Program-made: the position numbers and the translations under genes
Shown: positions 45,561 through 58,543 of the stretch, piece after piece
Numbering within the stretch: the first letter of the stretch is position 1
How the letters are laid out: the number at the start of each line of letters is the position of its first letter
Notes under the pieces: model-generated
The model's input: the letters and a program-made list of their open reading frames with translations, nothing else
Database searches by the model: none
What the model was told of the DNA's origin: nothing
Source of the DNA: Blastobasis lacticolella
Lineage: Eukaryota > Arthropoda > Insecta > Lepidoptera > Blastobasidae
DNA length: 64,000 bases
Assembly (NCBI GenBank): GCA_905147135.1
Contig: LR990059.1
Span: 17,073,001-17,137,000 of the forward strand
Direction of reading: 5' to 3'

Positions 45561-46706
45561 ATTATTATATGCTATAACTACAGCACCGCAACGAGCTCGC
45601 CACGTGTTAGATGCTCCTCTTACCGTCTGTGAAGCGATATTGACTTCCTCTGGGGACCTTGAGACCGATTTACCCCCCGGATCTGTGACATTATTTAGTT
45701 GTAGACATACATTTCTGGTACTGATTGGAAAGCGAAGGGTGTTTAGCAACTGCAGAGCAGCGATCAGCTGATGACGAAGGTCTGGTGTCGCAAGCGGCGC
45801 GCGCGCATTGCGCAAGTCGACTTGTAGACTGATCTATAGTTTGTTGGTCGTGTCATTCCAGTTTTGATATTTAAGAAATTGTTGTTCACATTATTGGCGT
45901 TTTATAATACACGTACTTTACATAATTATTAGTATTACATACATTAAGGCACGCCCTTTTCTCCTTTTAAAAAATATTCTCGATTTTTATACGTGGCATG
46001 TTAAGACTGACAAAACATGGTGATCTACTGATATAAAACCACTCCTTTCCTGTTACGATTCAACGAAATGCAGATTTCTGGAAACCTTTTGAAGTAAGGT
46101 ATGGTATACCTGATACGGACAGATAGGTATTCCATTAAAAAACTCCAGTCAGTTTTTTCGTTGAATCTTTGTTATGATGATTTTTGCTTTAATGAACATA
46201 ACACTATCACCAGTAAACCTCAACACGTGTGTGACACAAGAAAAACATTAATAAATATTATCCAACGCATTATGCCGAGGCTGGTCCAGTTTGGTGCGAC
46301 GACGCATCGCCCTACTTCCTTATTATGTACTTATTTTGCTAGTTTTAAGTTTTTTGAACGTGTTATTGGACCGAATAAAGATACCTCTTCGTCTATGTCT
46401 TGTGGACTCCCGCATACCATCAAGTTCTTCGTGGTTAGTTACTTATGTATGTTCTATGTAAGTTTACATGCGTTATGTATACACTTGCGTGGAATTGAAC
46501 TCAGAGATTTTAGCGTACACAAACAAACGTTATTTTTCATATCTTAAGCTGGAATTTGATTTTGGAATTTTCATGCCGTACCAAGTTTATAAACTTCCAG
46601 TGCACAATCACAGAACACCACAATCGCAAGTAGGCATTGTTTTAGTCGGAACCATATATTAATCGATTTACGACGCGGTATTAGCCCTGGTGCTAATTTA
46701 ATATAG
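45561..46706. other. Spacer, no gene seen
   Basis: AT-rich, with one open frame of 148 codons (46,101-46,547) whose composition and content show no recognisable domain or splice context. Confidence 0.4.
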
Positions 46707-46714
46707 GCTGGGCT

Positions 46715-47140
46715 TAAGGTTGCCAACCCTACTATATAATATAGTATCCTACTATATTAGGAGTCTACCTACTATATATTTAAAATTAAAATATAGTAGG
46801 CGAAACTACTATATTTAATTAGCACAACATTACCACTTTTCGTAAAACGGAACGCGTCCATAAGATCCTCAAAAAATTTTTTTCTGACGCAAATCGAATA
46901 TTTCAGAACGATCTTGAGTCTTGACATTTGTACGACGTGACGTGACGTAACTCAAGTTAAGTAAAAAAAAAGTATGAAACTCAATGTAGCAGAAAATATA
47001 CATTTAAGAAATAATATAGGTACGTACATTTTATTTAAAAACCTACTATATCTTTTTTGATTAATTCCCTACCTTCTATATTTTTATGGCTTCTAAACCC
47101 GAAAATACTATATTTAGTCTAAAAAAAGTTGGCAGCTCTA
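46715..47140. mobile_element. hAT-type MITE, 426 bp, rich in TACTATAT motifs
   Basis: A perfect 8-bp duplication GCTGGGCT (46,707-46,714 and 47,141-47,148). Ends TAAGGTTGCCAAC and, inverted, TAGAGCTGCCAAC. The interior is saturated with CTACTATAT/ATATAGTA(G) in both orientations. No coding capacity. Confidence 0.87.
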
Positions 47141-47744
47141 GCTGGGCTACCGCTTAATATTTGTCTAGTAGAAATTTCTTAGAAGTAAAGTGTATAAATC
47201 GATAGTTATCTCGAATGTAAACTAGATATGAGATTGTCAAAATATTTATATACCGCCACATTTCGATCAATGACAACCTAAGAAAAAAAAAGACGTATTA
47301 TTTATTTGTGAAATAGCATCATTGACCATTGAAAGTTGTTTTATTTTATTTTATTGAGGTAAAGGACAAGTGACAGACAGGAATATAACACTGAACCTTA
47401 CAAATATTATGCGCGTGAACCAAATGGTTTGTCCTTTTATAACCAAACTGTTATCGGTATCTATACTTATAGATTTGTGTATTTCATTTTTCTTGCGTTA
47501 TAGTGCTGATAAAATATTTGTAGTTGTAGTACTCAGTAGGTTATGTAATCGTAGATTCAGTATTAGTTTGGCATTCACGGTACGCTAGCCGTGCTATCAT
47601 AAAACTAATCTGTTTCCTAAGCTGTCAAGCAAATTGAAAATATTTATTGATATGGCTTAATTTGACTTCAAGGTCTTTTTCCGAAATGTGAACATTTTTG
47701 GTATTTGTATTTTCTGGAATTGTATTCAAACATGCACATTCTTT

Positions 47745-47910
47745 TTCCAAAATACATCATAGTATCAGCTGAAAGACGCCCACTGCTGGGCAAAGGCCTT
47801 CCCCAGAGATCTCCACAAAGGCCGGTCCTGTGCCTTATGCATCCAGCTAGTACCTGCGATCTTTACCAGATCATCGGGACCACGCTGCGTCTTTCGGTAC
47901 GTGGCCAAAA
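47745..47910 (+). mobile_element. LINE coding fragment
   Basis: GACGCCCACTGCTGGGCAAA, then GGCCTTCCCCAGAGATCTCC, and a CGGGACCACGCTGCGTCTTT stretch, reminiscent of widely dispersed lepidopteran LINE debris. Broken frames; clade not assigned. Confidence 0.55.
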
Positions 47911-48204
47911 GACATCAATAAATCTTATGGTAAAGGAACTTTCGATAAAACTGGTTGGCGTATAGGGTGACCTAATGGCAAACTCTTATTACACCCAAAG
48001 GTTGAGTCTGGTGGTTCAGCGGGACTATGTCCTTGGAAAGACCCAGCGTTCTTGGAACGATGCCCAGTAGTAACCTAGGCATAATCGAGGATTTTTAAAT
48101 TTAATGTTTTATTGACGTGTATTGTATTTTTTCTGTCCATAATAAATTAATTAGAGCCCACGTAGTATTAATCTTATTGTCTTTTCACAATAATTGTAAG
48201 AATT

Positions 48205-48300
48205 TCCCCTGGTATTGCAAACGTCCATAGGCTGCGGTGACTGCTTACCATCAGGCAGGCCGTAAACTTGTTTGCCACCTTGGTGGTAGAAAAAAAAGTT
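48205..48300 (+). mobile_element. LINE 3'-UTR fragment
   Basis: GGTATTGCAAACGTCCATAG, then GACTGCTTACCATCAGGCAG and a run of A's. Same tail as 3,614-3,705 (minus) and 51,805-51,880. Confidence 0.6.
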
Positions 48301-48679
48301 CGATTAAGTACTTAATAACCATTCAATTCAATATTCCGTCCTTGAAAAAGACCCACCTATCACAGCCTTGCCACCACGATACAAAATATTTATACCTATA
48401 GACTTCAAATTTAATATTGTGAGGCTAACCGACCATTATATTAAGTATAGGAAAACTGATAACAGCAACGCTCTAGCACGGTCCTGCACGGTAGTTGCGC
48501 GGTGTCATTACGCTGCGCGTGAGCATGGTTGACGACCCATTTAGTTTGATTTGAGAGAATATTATTTGATTGACGCGACCGCGTTGGGGCGAGCTCGCGG
48601 TACAAAATGTACTGAGTGATGGCATATCACAGCAGTCTGCTTGTCTGCTCGTCTTGCGAAATGGATAAAATAAAAAATA

Positions 48680-48926
48680 ATCATCTTAGCGTTAATGCCC
48701 CAGTTGTGCTCTCGCGCACGAGCGACGGGTCCGCCTTGACAATGATCCAGAATTTGGCAGATCAGGTAGTAGTGGAGCGACGGCAGTCTGACCTCCGTGA
48801 CCGTGCTACCAGGGAAACCTGACCATATGGGATCTGAATGAATGTGCAGGTTTCATCACGATGTTTTCCTTCACCGTAAGAGCATCAGTTAGTGTTCAAT
48901 TAATGTACATAACTCAGAAAAGAGTC
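48680..48926 (-). mobile_element. SINE family B, head-truncated
   Basis: CATCTTAGCGTTAATGCCCC at the 3' end, TTGACAATGATCCAGAATTT in the body, and TACATAACTCAGAAAAGAGT at the truncated end. Confidence 0.8.
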
Positions 48927-49162
48927 GGTTTGAATTCAAAATTGTTTAAACATTTGTATGGACTTGTGCACCTAAAGTGGCATATTTAAACTCACTCTGT
49001 AATTACTAATATAGATCAGAAAATCTACGGGAAAAATCAATTTCAATGAAAATCTCAATAATATTAAGTTCAGGTAGTTGAATAGTTACGTATTCACAGA
49101 GTCACAAACTCGGGTGACCGACAAACGACCGTATGCGGTGTAATTACAATAATGTAATGTAA

Positions 49163-49290
49163 TGTATAATAAGTGTGTATTTAAAAAGTATTTAAGTAGT
49201 ATATCAGTTATCTAGCACCTATAGTACAAGCTTTGCTTAGTTTGGGGCTAGATGGCGCTGTGTGAATTTGTCCACGAATATTTATTATTT
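49163..49290 (+). mobile_element. SINE family A, tail only
   Basis: ATAATAAGTGTGTATTTAAA, then CTAGCACCTATAGTACAAGC and GATGGCGCTGTGTGAATTTG. Confidence 0.72.
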
Positions 49291-49429
49291 TATGTATTTA
49301 TTAAAATAAAAATACCTACTTGTCTGTATATGATAGGCACAGAATGAAGCATTTTCTTAGTTCAGATTCATACACTGCTACTGATTTGTACAGTGATTCA
49401 CGTTTGTTAAATAAAACGTTATCTGTAAT

Positions 49430-49670
49430 TTTTTTATGCTTCGCGTTTACAAACGAGCAGACAGCCCATCAGATGGTAAGCGGTAACTGTTGCCTATAAC
49501 ATGCATTTAGATGGCAGGCGACAAAATGCAGAATTCCCCTGCAATTCTGCATTTTGTCTTTGTCATTAATTGCAGGGGAATTCTGCATTTTGTCGCCTGC
49601 AATCTTGTTGTCACTGTGAGGACTAAGATGAAATGTCTCCTGTCAATGCTGCACATTAAATACTAGACAC
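49430..49670 (+). repeat. Dispersed repeat D with an internal perfect inverted duplication
   Basis: The outer parts match 27,700-27,850. Inside, 49,514-49,546 (GCAGGCGACAAAATGCAG...) is the exact inverse of 49,568-49,600 over 33 bp, with a 21-bp spacer that repeats CTGCATTTTGTC a third time. Confidence 0.85.
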
Positions 49671-49907
49671 CACCATCACACAACATAATACGAAAATAGG
49701 ATAGTGAAGGTTTCATCCGACAATGTAAGCTGAGTGGAATTGTCACTATGCACTTTATACCCGATTACGATTCACATTGCAGCGGATGCCGGCCATCATA
49801 TCAGGGTCTGCGCTTGCGGCTCTTAATTTGTTTTTGATCGCACTCAAGCAGGAGGAATAATGGCAATATCGTTGAATTAGCGTTTACTATACCTAATAGT
49901 ATAAAAT

Positions 49908-50050
49908 AATCATCTTGTTGTGCAGTCACGTGTGAGGACCCTGGGTTCGCCTTGACAATGATTCAGGATTTGGCAGATTAGGTACTTAACCCTGTTAACA
50001 GGAATCTGACCCAATTGGATCATTGTCGGACATTGAGTCGCCTGAGTTTC
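49908..50050 (-). mobile_element. SINE family B fragment
   Basis: CATCTTGTTGTGCAGTCACG at the 3' end, CAATGATTCAGGATTTGGCA, then GGAATCTGACCCAATTGGAT. Head missing. Confidence 0.68.
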
Positions 50051-50383
50051 ATAAACTCAATGCCGAAAGCGTAAAGATAATAGGCAAAAAACGTTTTATT
50101 CTAAGAATTTTATGGAATACACAGTGCATATTTCCATTCAACGTACTTCCCAATAAAAGTAAACTTACACCTTAGTCCTCACTGGTTAGTTCCCTTATAC
50201 GGGTCCGAGATCGCATCTCTCCTATTTCTCCGGGAATCGACTCGTCTACCCACTTAACAAACAGGTCTAGGGACTCCCTATGGGATTTAAGGCTGGTTTG
50301 ACCAGTTCGCAGAGACTGGAGCTGTGCACTTTATGTCCTATAGACACATATAACAGGGTCTATAGTATTGATCTGCCCGCCTC

Positions 50384-50560
50384 GAGTCAAACTATTTCAA
50401 CTTTGATTTTCGGTATAAAAAATTCAATACTTTTTAAATTACATTGGCAACACCGAAAGGGATCGCTTCACAAATAGGGAAAATCAGCGTCGTGCATCAA
50501 AATATTGAATTTTTCATACCAAAAATAACAGTTGAAAACTGTTCGACTCTATACTAGGCA
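50384..50560. mobile_element. Small inverted-repeat element
   Basis: GAGTCAAACTATTTCAACTT at about 50,391 pairs with AGTTGAAAACTGTTCGACTC near 50,550. Further inside, GGTATAAAAAATTCAATA pairs with TATTGAATTTTTCATACC. About 177 bp, no coding capacity, superfamily unassigned. Confidence 0.6.
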
Positions 50561-53500
50561 AGTGGTTTAAAAATGGGCCCACGTGGGCGTGCTTTCTTTC
50601 TGCTTTCAGCCGGGCGGGGTGTTTGACGATGGGGGTTTCACCCAGTACTTAATTATACCTACTTATCAGAATTTTATAAAATTGTATTGCTAACATAGTG
50701 GTGTGAGATAATATTATGTTATTAACTAGTTTCTTTTAATCTAATAACAAGCTTTATTATACACATAAAACACATATTTACAGTTACAATACAAATATAT
50801 CTACATGTTTTTTGGATTCTATAATGATCTGATCAATAAATATATTTAATTTAATTTAAAAATAGAGACCTCTGTATTCTGTAGGTACAGAATGAAGCAT
50901 TTTCTTACGTTTGATTTGTAAGTACGTAAAAATAACTAAATATATTGAAATTAATTAATGTAGATACAGTTTCCCCTTATTTACGTATACCTTAAAAACA
51001 ATGTTGAAATTAATTTAATATAGGTACAGTTGCACCCCTAGTTACGTATACTTTACGTTAGTTATAGCTGAGAGAGGTACGGTCGCCCAGGCGCCTGTAT
51101 TACTGGCTGGTACACTGAAATTGTTACAAAATATTTATATCCCCCCGAAAACTACAATGTAGACAATGTCAGGTAAATATTGGATTTGGAATCCTAGCAC
51201 ATTGAAGCCTTTGTCTTGTATTTACGTCAGTTAAACCTCATCGTATTGTTTAAGTTAACTACCTATCAATTTATAGGGTGAATCAAATCATGTATACGTA
51301 TTTGCAACGAGACGTGACTAATGCACAAACTCCAAAGACACCTGGCCATTGTATGCACTACGCACTTTCTATGCTTTTCTGGAAAGAATGTGGCGATTGC
51401 CCTAACAATTATTGGCCTGAGTCACTTAGGAATGGATCGTTTTGGTAAACAGACAATGTGCGATCTATCTAGCTCAGGCGAAATACAAACTATTCGGATG
51501 CAATACAGATGCAAACCTATCTTAGAACTGGTCAAGTACGACTTTGAATTGAGTTCGACGAGCTCTTTTCTGGTTATATAATAATAATAATAAATAAATG
51601 ACAAGAAGATTTTGATTCTTTGTTAATAATAACATTTTGATGTCAGAGCAACGTGTGATGTACAAAAGTGTACCTCGCCTCGAGATTCCCTTCATTTGGT
51701 AAGTTTTATTAGGTAGGATATTGGTTTTAGTTTATATATTTCTGGAGATGTTTTCCCTGGAGAATGCTACATAGGGTTCTTCGAGGAAGGGGTTAAAAAA
51801 AGATTTTTGCAGCTTGGTATTGTCCAGGCTGTGGTAACTGCTTACCATCAGGCAGGCTTGCCACCTTAGTATAAAAAAATTAAGTATGTTGTTTTACGAT
51901 ATTTTGCTTTTGTTAAATGAATGAATAGATACATATTTTACATGCTCATAGTCGTAAATATTACACTGAATGGTCAAGTCACATAAATTATTACTAATCT
52001 GTAACTCGAATCTAATCTGTAGGTAAGTCGAAAACATTGAATTAACGAGATACCCACATTGAATTCATGTTTGATTTATCTATTTTTAGAAAATATGTGT
52101 ACACCGGTTTTTCGGTCAAGTTTTAAATAAAAATAGGCTACCTTTTAATATCTGATAACTATAAAACGACTACAAACCGAGTGGTGGACCTTGACCAATG
52201 AAGGAGAAACCCGACTGTCAAGAATAAAAAAGAAACATTGTTAAGAAATAAAAAAGAGAATAAAGGTTATTGATAAACGAACCAGACTAGCCCGTGTTGT
52301 TTGTATGCAATGAAAGACTACTATGCAAATGATAGCGCAGGTATTATTGTAACAGGTGCGAACGAAATAATAAGTTGAAACAAAGTCATCGTCGCAGAAC
52401 GTCGCAAAACCGCTTATTACCTACGTAAAACTAAAACCTACTTTCGTTAAAACTTTCAATAAAACTTGATATACCAAATCAATAGGTGTGTATTCAAGAA
52501 ACGCGGCGTTCTTCTTTCAGGGAAGTGTAATTTGATTGTTTCTCTATCGTTCAACGTTAAGTTTAAAAAAAACTGTAGATTAGTTTATGTATAATTTAGT
52601 TTAGTCTTATTTAGTGTTCATTAATTAAGATTTGCATTCGGTATTGCTTTGTTTATGTGAAATAAATCAATTAATTCCTATATGAATAAAACAGTATTTA
52701 TCATGTAATTATTCAACGTCACACACAATGCGTCAACAAAATAAGATTTCTTTCATACATACACACTCACGCCCGTATCTTATAGGGGTAGGCTACGGTC
52801 CTAACACCCCTCTTTGGCTCTTCTACATTCATACATTTACGCCGGTTGAGGGTACAAGCTAATTACGTAATAGTTTTAGTTTATTGCAATGGAACTTTGT
52901 TAGCAACTGAACCCATGAAATTGATGATACGGAATCGCAAAAGCAACCATTTCAATCATTGAAATCAGAGAACGGTTGGCAAAAGAGTAACAATTTTTTT
53001 TTCTTTTCCTTTTTGATCTTCATTTGATCCACTGACCTCTAATAATACGTGGTGGTCGGTGACTTGATCGGTATAGTTTTATTCTTGTTAATATTTTACG
53101 GCTCCGGATCTAAGTGCATGTGAGCCATGACTGATCATGAATAGTCTTTGCGTGGTCTTCGTTGGGGCAAACTAAGCCGTTGTCGGCTGGAAGGTGCCGC
53201 GCGCGACGCATTATTACAAAAGTACTCATTGTTGATTATTTCTTTTGTGACTTTCAAATTGTGTATCTTGAATATATATTAGATAAAAATTTGTGAAATT
53301 GAAAAAAAATTAAAGATAACGTAATTAGACTACTGCCCTTTTTGGAGACGATCATTTGTGTTATCAATTTATGTCCTTCTCGGGCACTCTCTACAGGCCA
53401 GAGCCTGAGACACAGCAGGAACAGAACAGAACAGGGTCCTGAGGAACAGAGTTCCTGCCTCTAAATTTCTTTTTCCTTTCGTTATAAGCCCATAAGCCAA

Positions 53501-54389
53501 CGACGTGTACAGTCTTCTAGAAGGTTACTACTAAAATTCGTGAGTTGAATTTTATGAGAATGCCTAGGTAGGAATTCCAGATGGCTCCACTGCGCTCGCT
53601 CGAGGCCGCGAAGGTTGCCCCTTCGCGCCTGTTCGTTCAACTCAGATTGTTTTGCAAGATATCAATTAGTCAAGGAGTTACATTGTTTTTCTACAAATGC
53701 TAGTTGTTTTGCAGAAATTATATCGCTCAGCACGTAGTGGCACTTTTGTTATTTGAAGTTGTGTATTTAGCTGCGCAGTTTGTTAAAATTATCTAGGTAT
53801 CTTCAATTATTATTTAAGCTACAGTTTTACAAAACAATGTCATTTTTTTTATCCAATAACAATACCTCTAAATCTAAATAGTAGGTGCATACAACTTTAA
53901 CTAGGAAGGTCTGACTTAGAAGGTCGTTAGTTCTATTCTCACGTAACAATAATTCTTACACTAATATTTATGTTAAATAATTGTGTTGACTCTGGGTTTT
54001 TAGTACAACACAAAGTGTTATATAGATGAGAATATGTCAATTACCAATCCAGGAAAACCATTTATGTTTTATATTTGTGTTCTACATAAACTTGTTTATA
54101 TTGTAGCTGAACAATGGATTCTAATGTGGTTTTCACGCTTGTCACGACGATTAGGTATACTACTGTACTTAAGAAAGGTTTATGAATGCACTGAATACGA
54201 TGAAATTAGCCAAAGAGTCAAAATAGAAAGATCATAACCTACTTTTTATTACAGGCCGTGCGGATAAAGAACAATGGCAGAGATAAAAATTTTGTAAGCT
54301 GCATCTAGGCAAAAAAATGGCTATATGTTTAGAAGAGCATATTTTTATGCCCCTGCTGTGACCGCTTGTCTGTTTATCTACCATTTGGT
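50561..54389. other. Gene-poor stretch
   Basis: AT-rich, with a LINE-tail fragment at 51,805-51,880 (CTGCTTACCATCAGGCAGGC) and a possible repeat at 52,745-52,860 (ACACTCACGCCCGTATC). No coding exon with splice support recognised. Confidence 0.45.
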
Positions 54390-54715
54390 CAACTGGTCGT
54401 TAATGTCCAGATAGTGATCTAGCGCGCGAGGGACCGGGTTTCGCCTTGACCATGATCCAGAATTTGGCAGATCAAGTAATTACAGTGGAGCGACTGCCAT
54501 CTAACCTCCAGGGAACCTTACCATATTGGATCATGGTAACACATTCAATCGCCACAATGTGCAGGATTCGTCCCGATTTTTTTTCCTCACCGTTAAAGCA
54601 TTGGTCAGTGTTCAACTAATTTACATAACTCAGAAAAGGGTCATTGGTACATGGCGGTATTGGTACCTCGGGGTAGGAGCCGGATCCCTTAACCACTAGG
54701 TCACCGACGCTCCTC
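54390..54715 (-). mobile_element. SINE family B, nearly full-length
   Basis: Minus-strand head at about 54,715 (GTCGGTGACCTAGTGGTTAA), body AACCATGATCCAATAT and 3' part near 54,395. The B-box area is damaged. Confidence 0.78.
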
Positions 54716-55000
54716 TACCGCTCGACGTATAAAAAAACATTGTTCCCTTACCGTTACTATGGCCATAGCCGCAAAAAATCCACAATCACGAAATAATTTT
54801 GTGATAATATTACCAAATTGTTGTCCATATTACGGCGTGACCACATCCTGTGTATTTTACTATCACTATCAATGAGCTAACAAGCATTTTTTTCTGCCTA
54901 CAACTACATGCACAAGCAATTACTATTTGTTAGAATTTCTTGCACTTTATTGCACATAAAAGTATTAAGAAATTGTGGTATGAGCTGCTATATTATGTGT

Positions 55001-55001
<1 letters not shown>

Positions 55002-55040
<39 letters not shown>
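55002..55040. repeat. (TA)n microsatellite bounded by AGGT/ACCT
   Basis: An uninterrupted TA run of about 17 units, entered through AGGTATAT and left through ATATACCT, so the whole tract is a palindrome. Confidence 0.85.
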
Positions 55041-55046
55041 ATAACG

Positions 55047-55211
55047 CTAGGTTCCTGTCCAAAAACTCTCGGCCCCGTACTTGTATCTAAAATTAGGTCA
55101 CTTGGCCACAATCTTATTTTACCTAAATTACATGACCAAACAATCAAATTGTGGCATGGCCTAAGTTTAGATCTCAGTACTTTAAGAGGCTAAGGTTTTT
55201 GGACAGGAAGC
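55047..55211. mobile_element. Palindromic MITE, about 165 bp
   Basis: GGTTCCTGTCCAAAAACTC at the left pairs with GGTTTTTGGACAGGAAGC at the right, and inner parts (TTGGCCACAAT / ATTGTGGCATGGCC) also pair. It starts just after the TA tract. No target duplication is clear. Confidence 0.65.
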
Positions 55212-55728
55212 TGGGCCTTATTATACACAAGTGTTTTTGGTAAGACCTACTGCAACTTCTAACCATTAAACAGTCCATATGCATGTTTGTTTTAAACTTA
55301 AGGTAACCAAAATTTTTTATCAATTACTGGAGATAAAGTCCATATCGTGTTTCAGCAGATCGTGTTTCGTGAGATAATAAGCCTGCTATGCGTACTTAAC
55401 TGTGTCGTAAACGACACACCTACAGGAAGGACATCAATATTTCAAATTAATTTTTAAGGAACTAAAAATTTAATTATCTGTATACATTTTTTTATTACCA
55501 GTTTTAGATTTTACTGCTGTGTCTTTTATGACACGGAATTTCTAACATTTTCAAAAAAGTATTTTTTATTTGTCGATATAGTGTTCAAAATTTCAACAAT
55601 CATATTTTATTCAGTTGCAAGTGCACCCACTTCAAAGAAAAGTCAAATTAACCTAGATAGCATTGTAGACCCCGTTTCTATGGTGGTTTCCCGTGGTTAC
55701 CAGCGGAACTACTAGCATTAGTTAGGCT

Positions 55729-56055
55729 AGAGACGCCGGTGGTCTAGTGGTTAAGGGGTACGACTCCCATTCGAGAGGTCCCGGGTTCGAATTCCAGTAC
55801 CGTATATATCAAACACTAATTTCTGAGTTATGTTCATTACTTGATTACTAACCGTTTCTTTAACGGTAAGCGAAACATCGTGATGAAACCTGTACATTGA
55901 GCATGAAACCATGATCCAATCTGGTCAGGTTCTCCTGTTAACAGAGTCACGGAGGTCAGACGCAGCCACTCCACTGTAATTACCTGATCTGCCAAATGCT
56001 GGATCATGGTCAAGGCGGAGCCTAAACCCTCCAGGACATTATCGCCAAGATGAGA
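55729..56055 (+). mobile_element. SINE family B, full-length
   Basis: Head ACGCCGGTGGTCTAGTGGTT (A box) and GGTCCCGGGTTCGAATTCC (B box), body CCATGATCCAATCTGGTCAG and 3' end ATCGCCAAGATGAGATG. The best view of the family in sense orientation. Confidence 0.87.
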
Positions 56056-57707
56056 TGAAAGAGCTAGGTTAGAGACAACAGCGCCTCTCGCCATAGGAAC
56101 TAAATTGTAAATGTCGTGTTATCAAACTAGGCGATTGATGCTGACCGCGCTTCCCACGTTTTTATGTGCAATTGTATTGTGTCTTGTCATGGTGCGTATT
56201 GCGCCGTGCAGGTGTGTAATACGTAACGTGTAGGTTCTAACTTGCCATTTCATTGATTACATGATGCTGTTTGCAGCTTTCTCGGTTATAAGCAATTTTG
56301 TAGAGTTCCTTGTTATTCTAGATTGGTGTGGTGCATACATTAGTATAAGGTATAATATAGGTATAGGTAATTCAGGTTAAATGTTATTTTATCACAAATA
56401 GACAAGTACTCGATGTATACTTAGGTCAAAAATCAAGTTTCGAAATTATTTATTAATCACAATTTCATCCAAATTGCGATGTGTTCTTTAGCACAATATA
56501 AAGTTTTTTTAATTTTAAATTTTGTATTGTTAGTCACAGTCCGGTTGATTGTTGATTAATTCGCCTTAACAACGCAGAAGTCATCATAACAACCGGCTTA
56601 TCTAACCACTCGAAATTTATGTAACGAGCAAATCAAAACTCTTGACTATAAAACAAAAATTTCGCAAGGACTACGTTCAGTATAAAATAACCATGCAATA
56701 AGATTCTTCGTTATAACGATCAATAATACAAAACTCACCTTCGAATAAACACTTCCCACTGCTTCGAGAGTTAATTGATCGTTTTATGTATACGATTAGT
56801 GTTGTGTAAATAGATGTTCACGCGCGTTTACACTATCGAGTCGGTTGGATAAACGGTTGTTCCGTTTTGGCGCGAACGTGCGTCTGCGCGGCGGTCGGCA
56901 CGGGACTGGTGCGCGGGCGCAGCCGCGGTTGCGACATGGCGCGGTGGAGGAAGTTATGGTAGGGACAGTAGAGTTGTTTGGTTGGGTTGTGCTTGATTTT
57001 TGGTTGAGGATAAGTATGCGATAAATCTTACGTTCATGGCGTTATTTAATTGGATCTTTAATATTAATTTTAGCCTTTTCCCACCTGTCACTGGTATATT
57101 CGAAAATCTTATTGTTAGATTAAGTAGGTGCCTAACTGAAACTGTTTCTACACCCTGTGCTTACTACGCGCGTGTTGGATTCTTAATTTTACTTTTGCCT
57201 AATTTAATATTATACGAACTTTAAATTTGAACATTGTTGATCGGTATATGTGACTTATCATAGAAAACTACAGTTTAGTAAAAAAAAATTTCACGTAAGT
57301 GCGTTTAACTTTTTTAAATGGAATTTCTTAAGAAAACACTTCAACGCGCAACACTTTGTATTTCATTTTTGATGTTGGTAGTTTCCTTGTTCGCATAGTT
57401 AGTCACATAAACATAACTGTTTCTAAAACATCTAGTCATTACACCGTCTAAAATATCTCATATAGTTAAGCTATCTGCTGCTTACATGCTCTACTGTGTC
57501 CATGTACTGCGAACCTAGTTTCAATCACGGCTTATCCCGCGTTATGTCACAGGCGCTGCGCCTGCGCATTGCAGCAAATTGCATCTTCGATAACTGCATA
57601 CAGTAGTTAAAGTGTAATCTCATGCAATCATGTAATGGTAGAACGTAATGGTAATGGCTTTGGGATACGACGAATGAAAGCTAAAATACGGATGCAATAA
57701 ATAATAA
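56056..57707 (+). other. Spacer with a CpG-rich, first-exon-like patch
   Basis: 56,820-56,960 is strongly CpG-rich (CGCGAACGTGCGTCTGCGCG) in an AT-rich setting. It contains GCGACATGGCGCGGTGGAGG, a good initiation context, 14 bp before a donor-like ATG|GTAGGG. It could be a promoter and first exon of a gene leaving the window, but no following exon is recognised. Confidence 0.25.
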
Positions 57708-57950
57708 TAATCATCTTGGCGTCCATGTCCGGTTGAGCTCTCGCGTGCGAGGGTCCGGGGTCCGCCGTGACCATGATCCAGGATTTGGCAGAACAAGGAA
57801 TTACAGTAGAGCGACTGTCATCTGACCTACCAGACGCTGTTAATGGGGAACCTGCTTACGGTTAATCATGGTTACACATTCAGTCGCCTGAATGTGTAGG
57901 GTTCATCACGTTTTCCCTCATCGTAGGAGAATCGGTTAGTGTTCAACTAA
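57708..57950 (-). mobile_element. SINE family B, head-truncated
   Basis: CATCTTGGCGTCCATGTCCG at the 3' end, GACCATGATCCAGGATTTGG, and TCGGTTAGTGTTCAACTAAT at the truncated side. Confidence 0.8.
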
Positions 57951-58543
57951 TGAAGTAATACAAATGCAATAATCCCAATTAAACAACAACAAAGCCTTCA
58001 CTACTACGAACAAAGTATAATAGGTAGTAATGATACTACAGAACGCACGGCGGTAATTTTAATAGATTATTTCAGGTAACAAGGAGTCTATTTCACGTCT
58101 GTAACGATTTGCGAACTAAAAATGATATGAATAAGGATATAACTTAATTGCTCACCAAAACAAAAACCCACATATTAAAAAACCGCAACGTAATACACTG
58201 ATGCTTTTGTAGCAAACTCACTGGTAACAAGTCTTTAAAACACAGCGATGTAGAGCGTTTTGGGATCACCAGGTATTGAAAATCGGTCGTGCGGTTACGT
58301 GACCGCTGACCGGTGAGCGGCTTGACTCAACAAATATTACAATGTTGGGAATTCCTCTCATGGATAATTACTTTTTAGTTAGGTATAGGTTGTGGTATTT
58401 CAATAGGACAAAATGTTGGTTCAACCGTCTTCTCAATAGGGGACGGTTGAGATAATCTAAATCTAGTTTGAACTTCAAGTCAATAGTGACTTGGCTGCCT
58501 AATTTTTTATAACATAGAAATAGATTTTTTTAGCAATTACTAC

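Noticed and set aside
46101..46547. 148-codon open frame
   Set aside because: No domain, no splice context, and AT-rich codons like the surrounding spacer.
55729..55800. tRNA gene
   Set aside because: A and B boxes are present, but the cloverleaf arms do not pair well and the sequence runs on into a SINE body shared by many copies.
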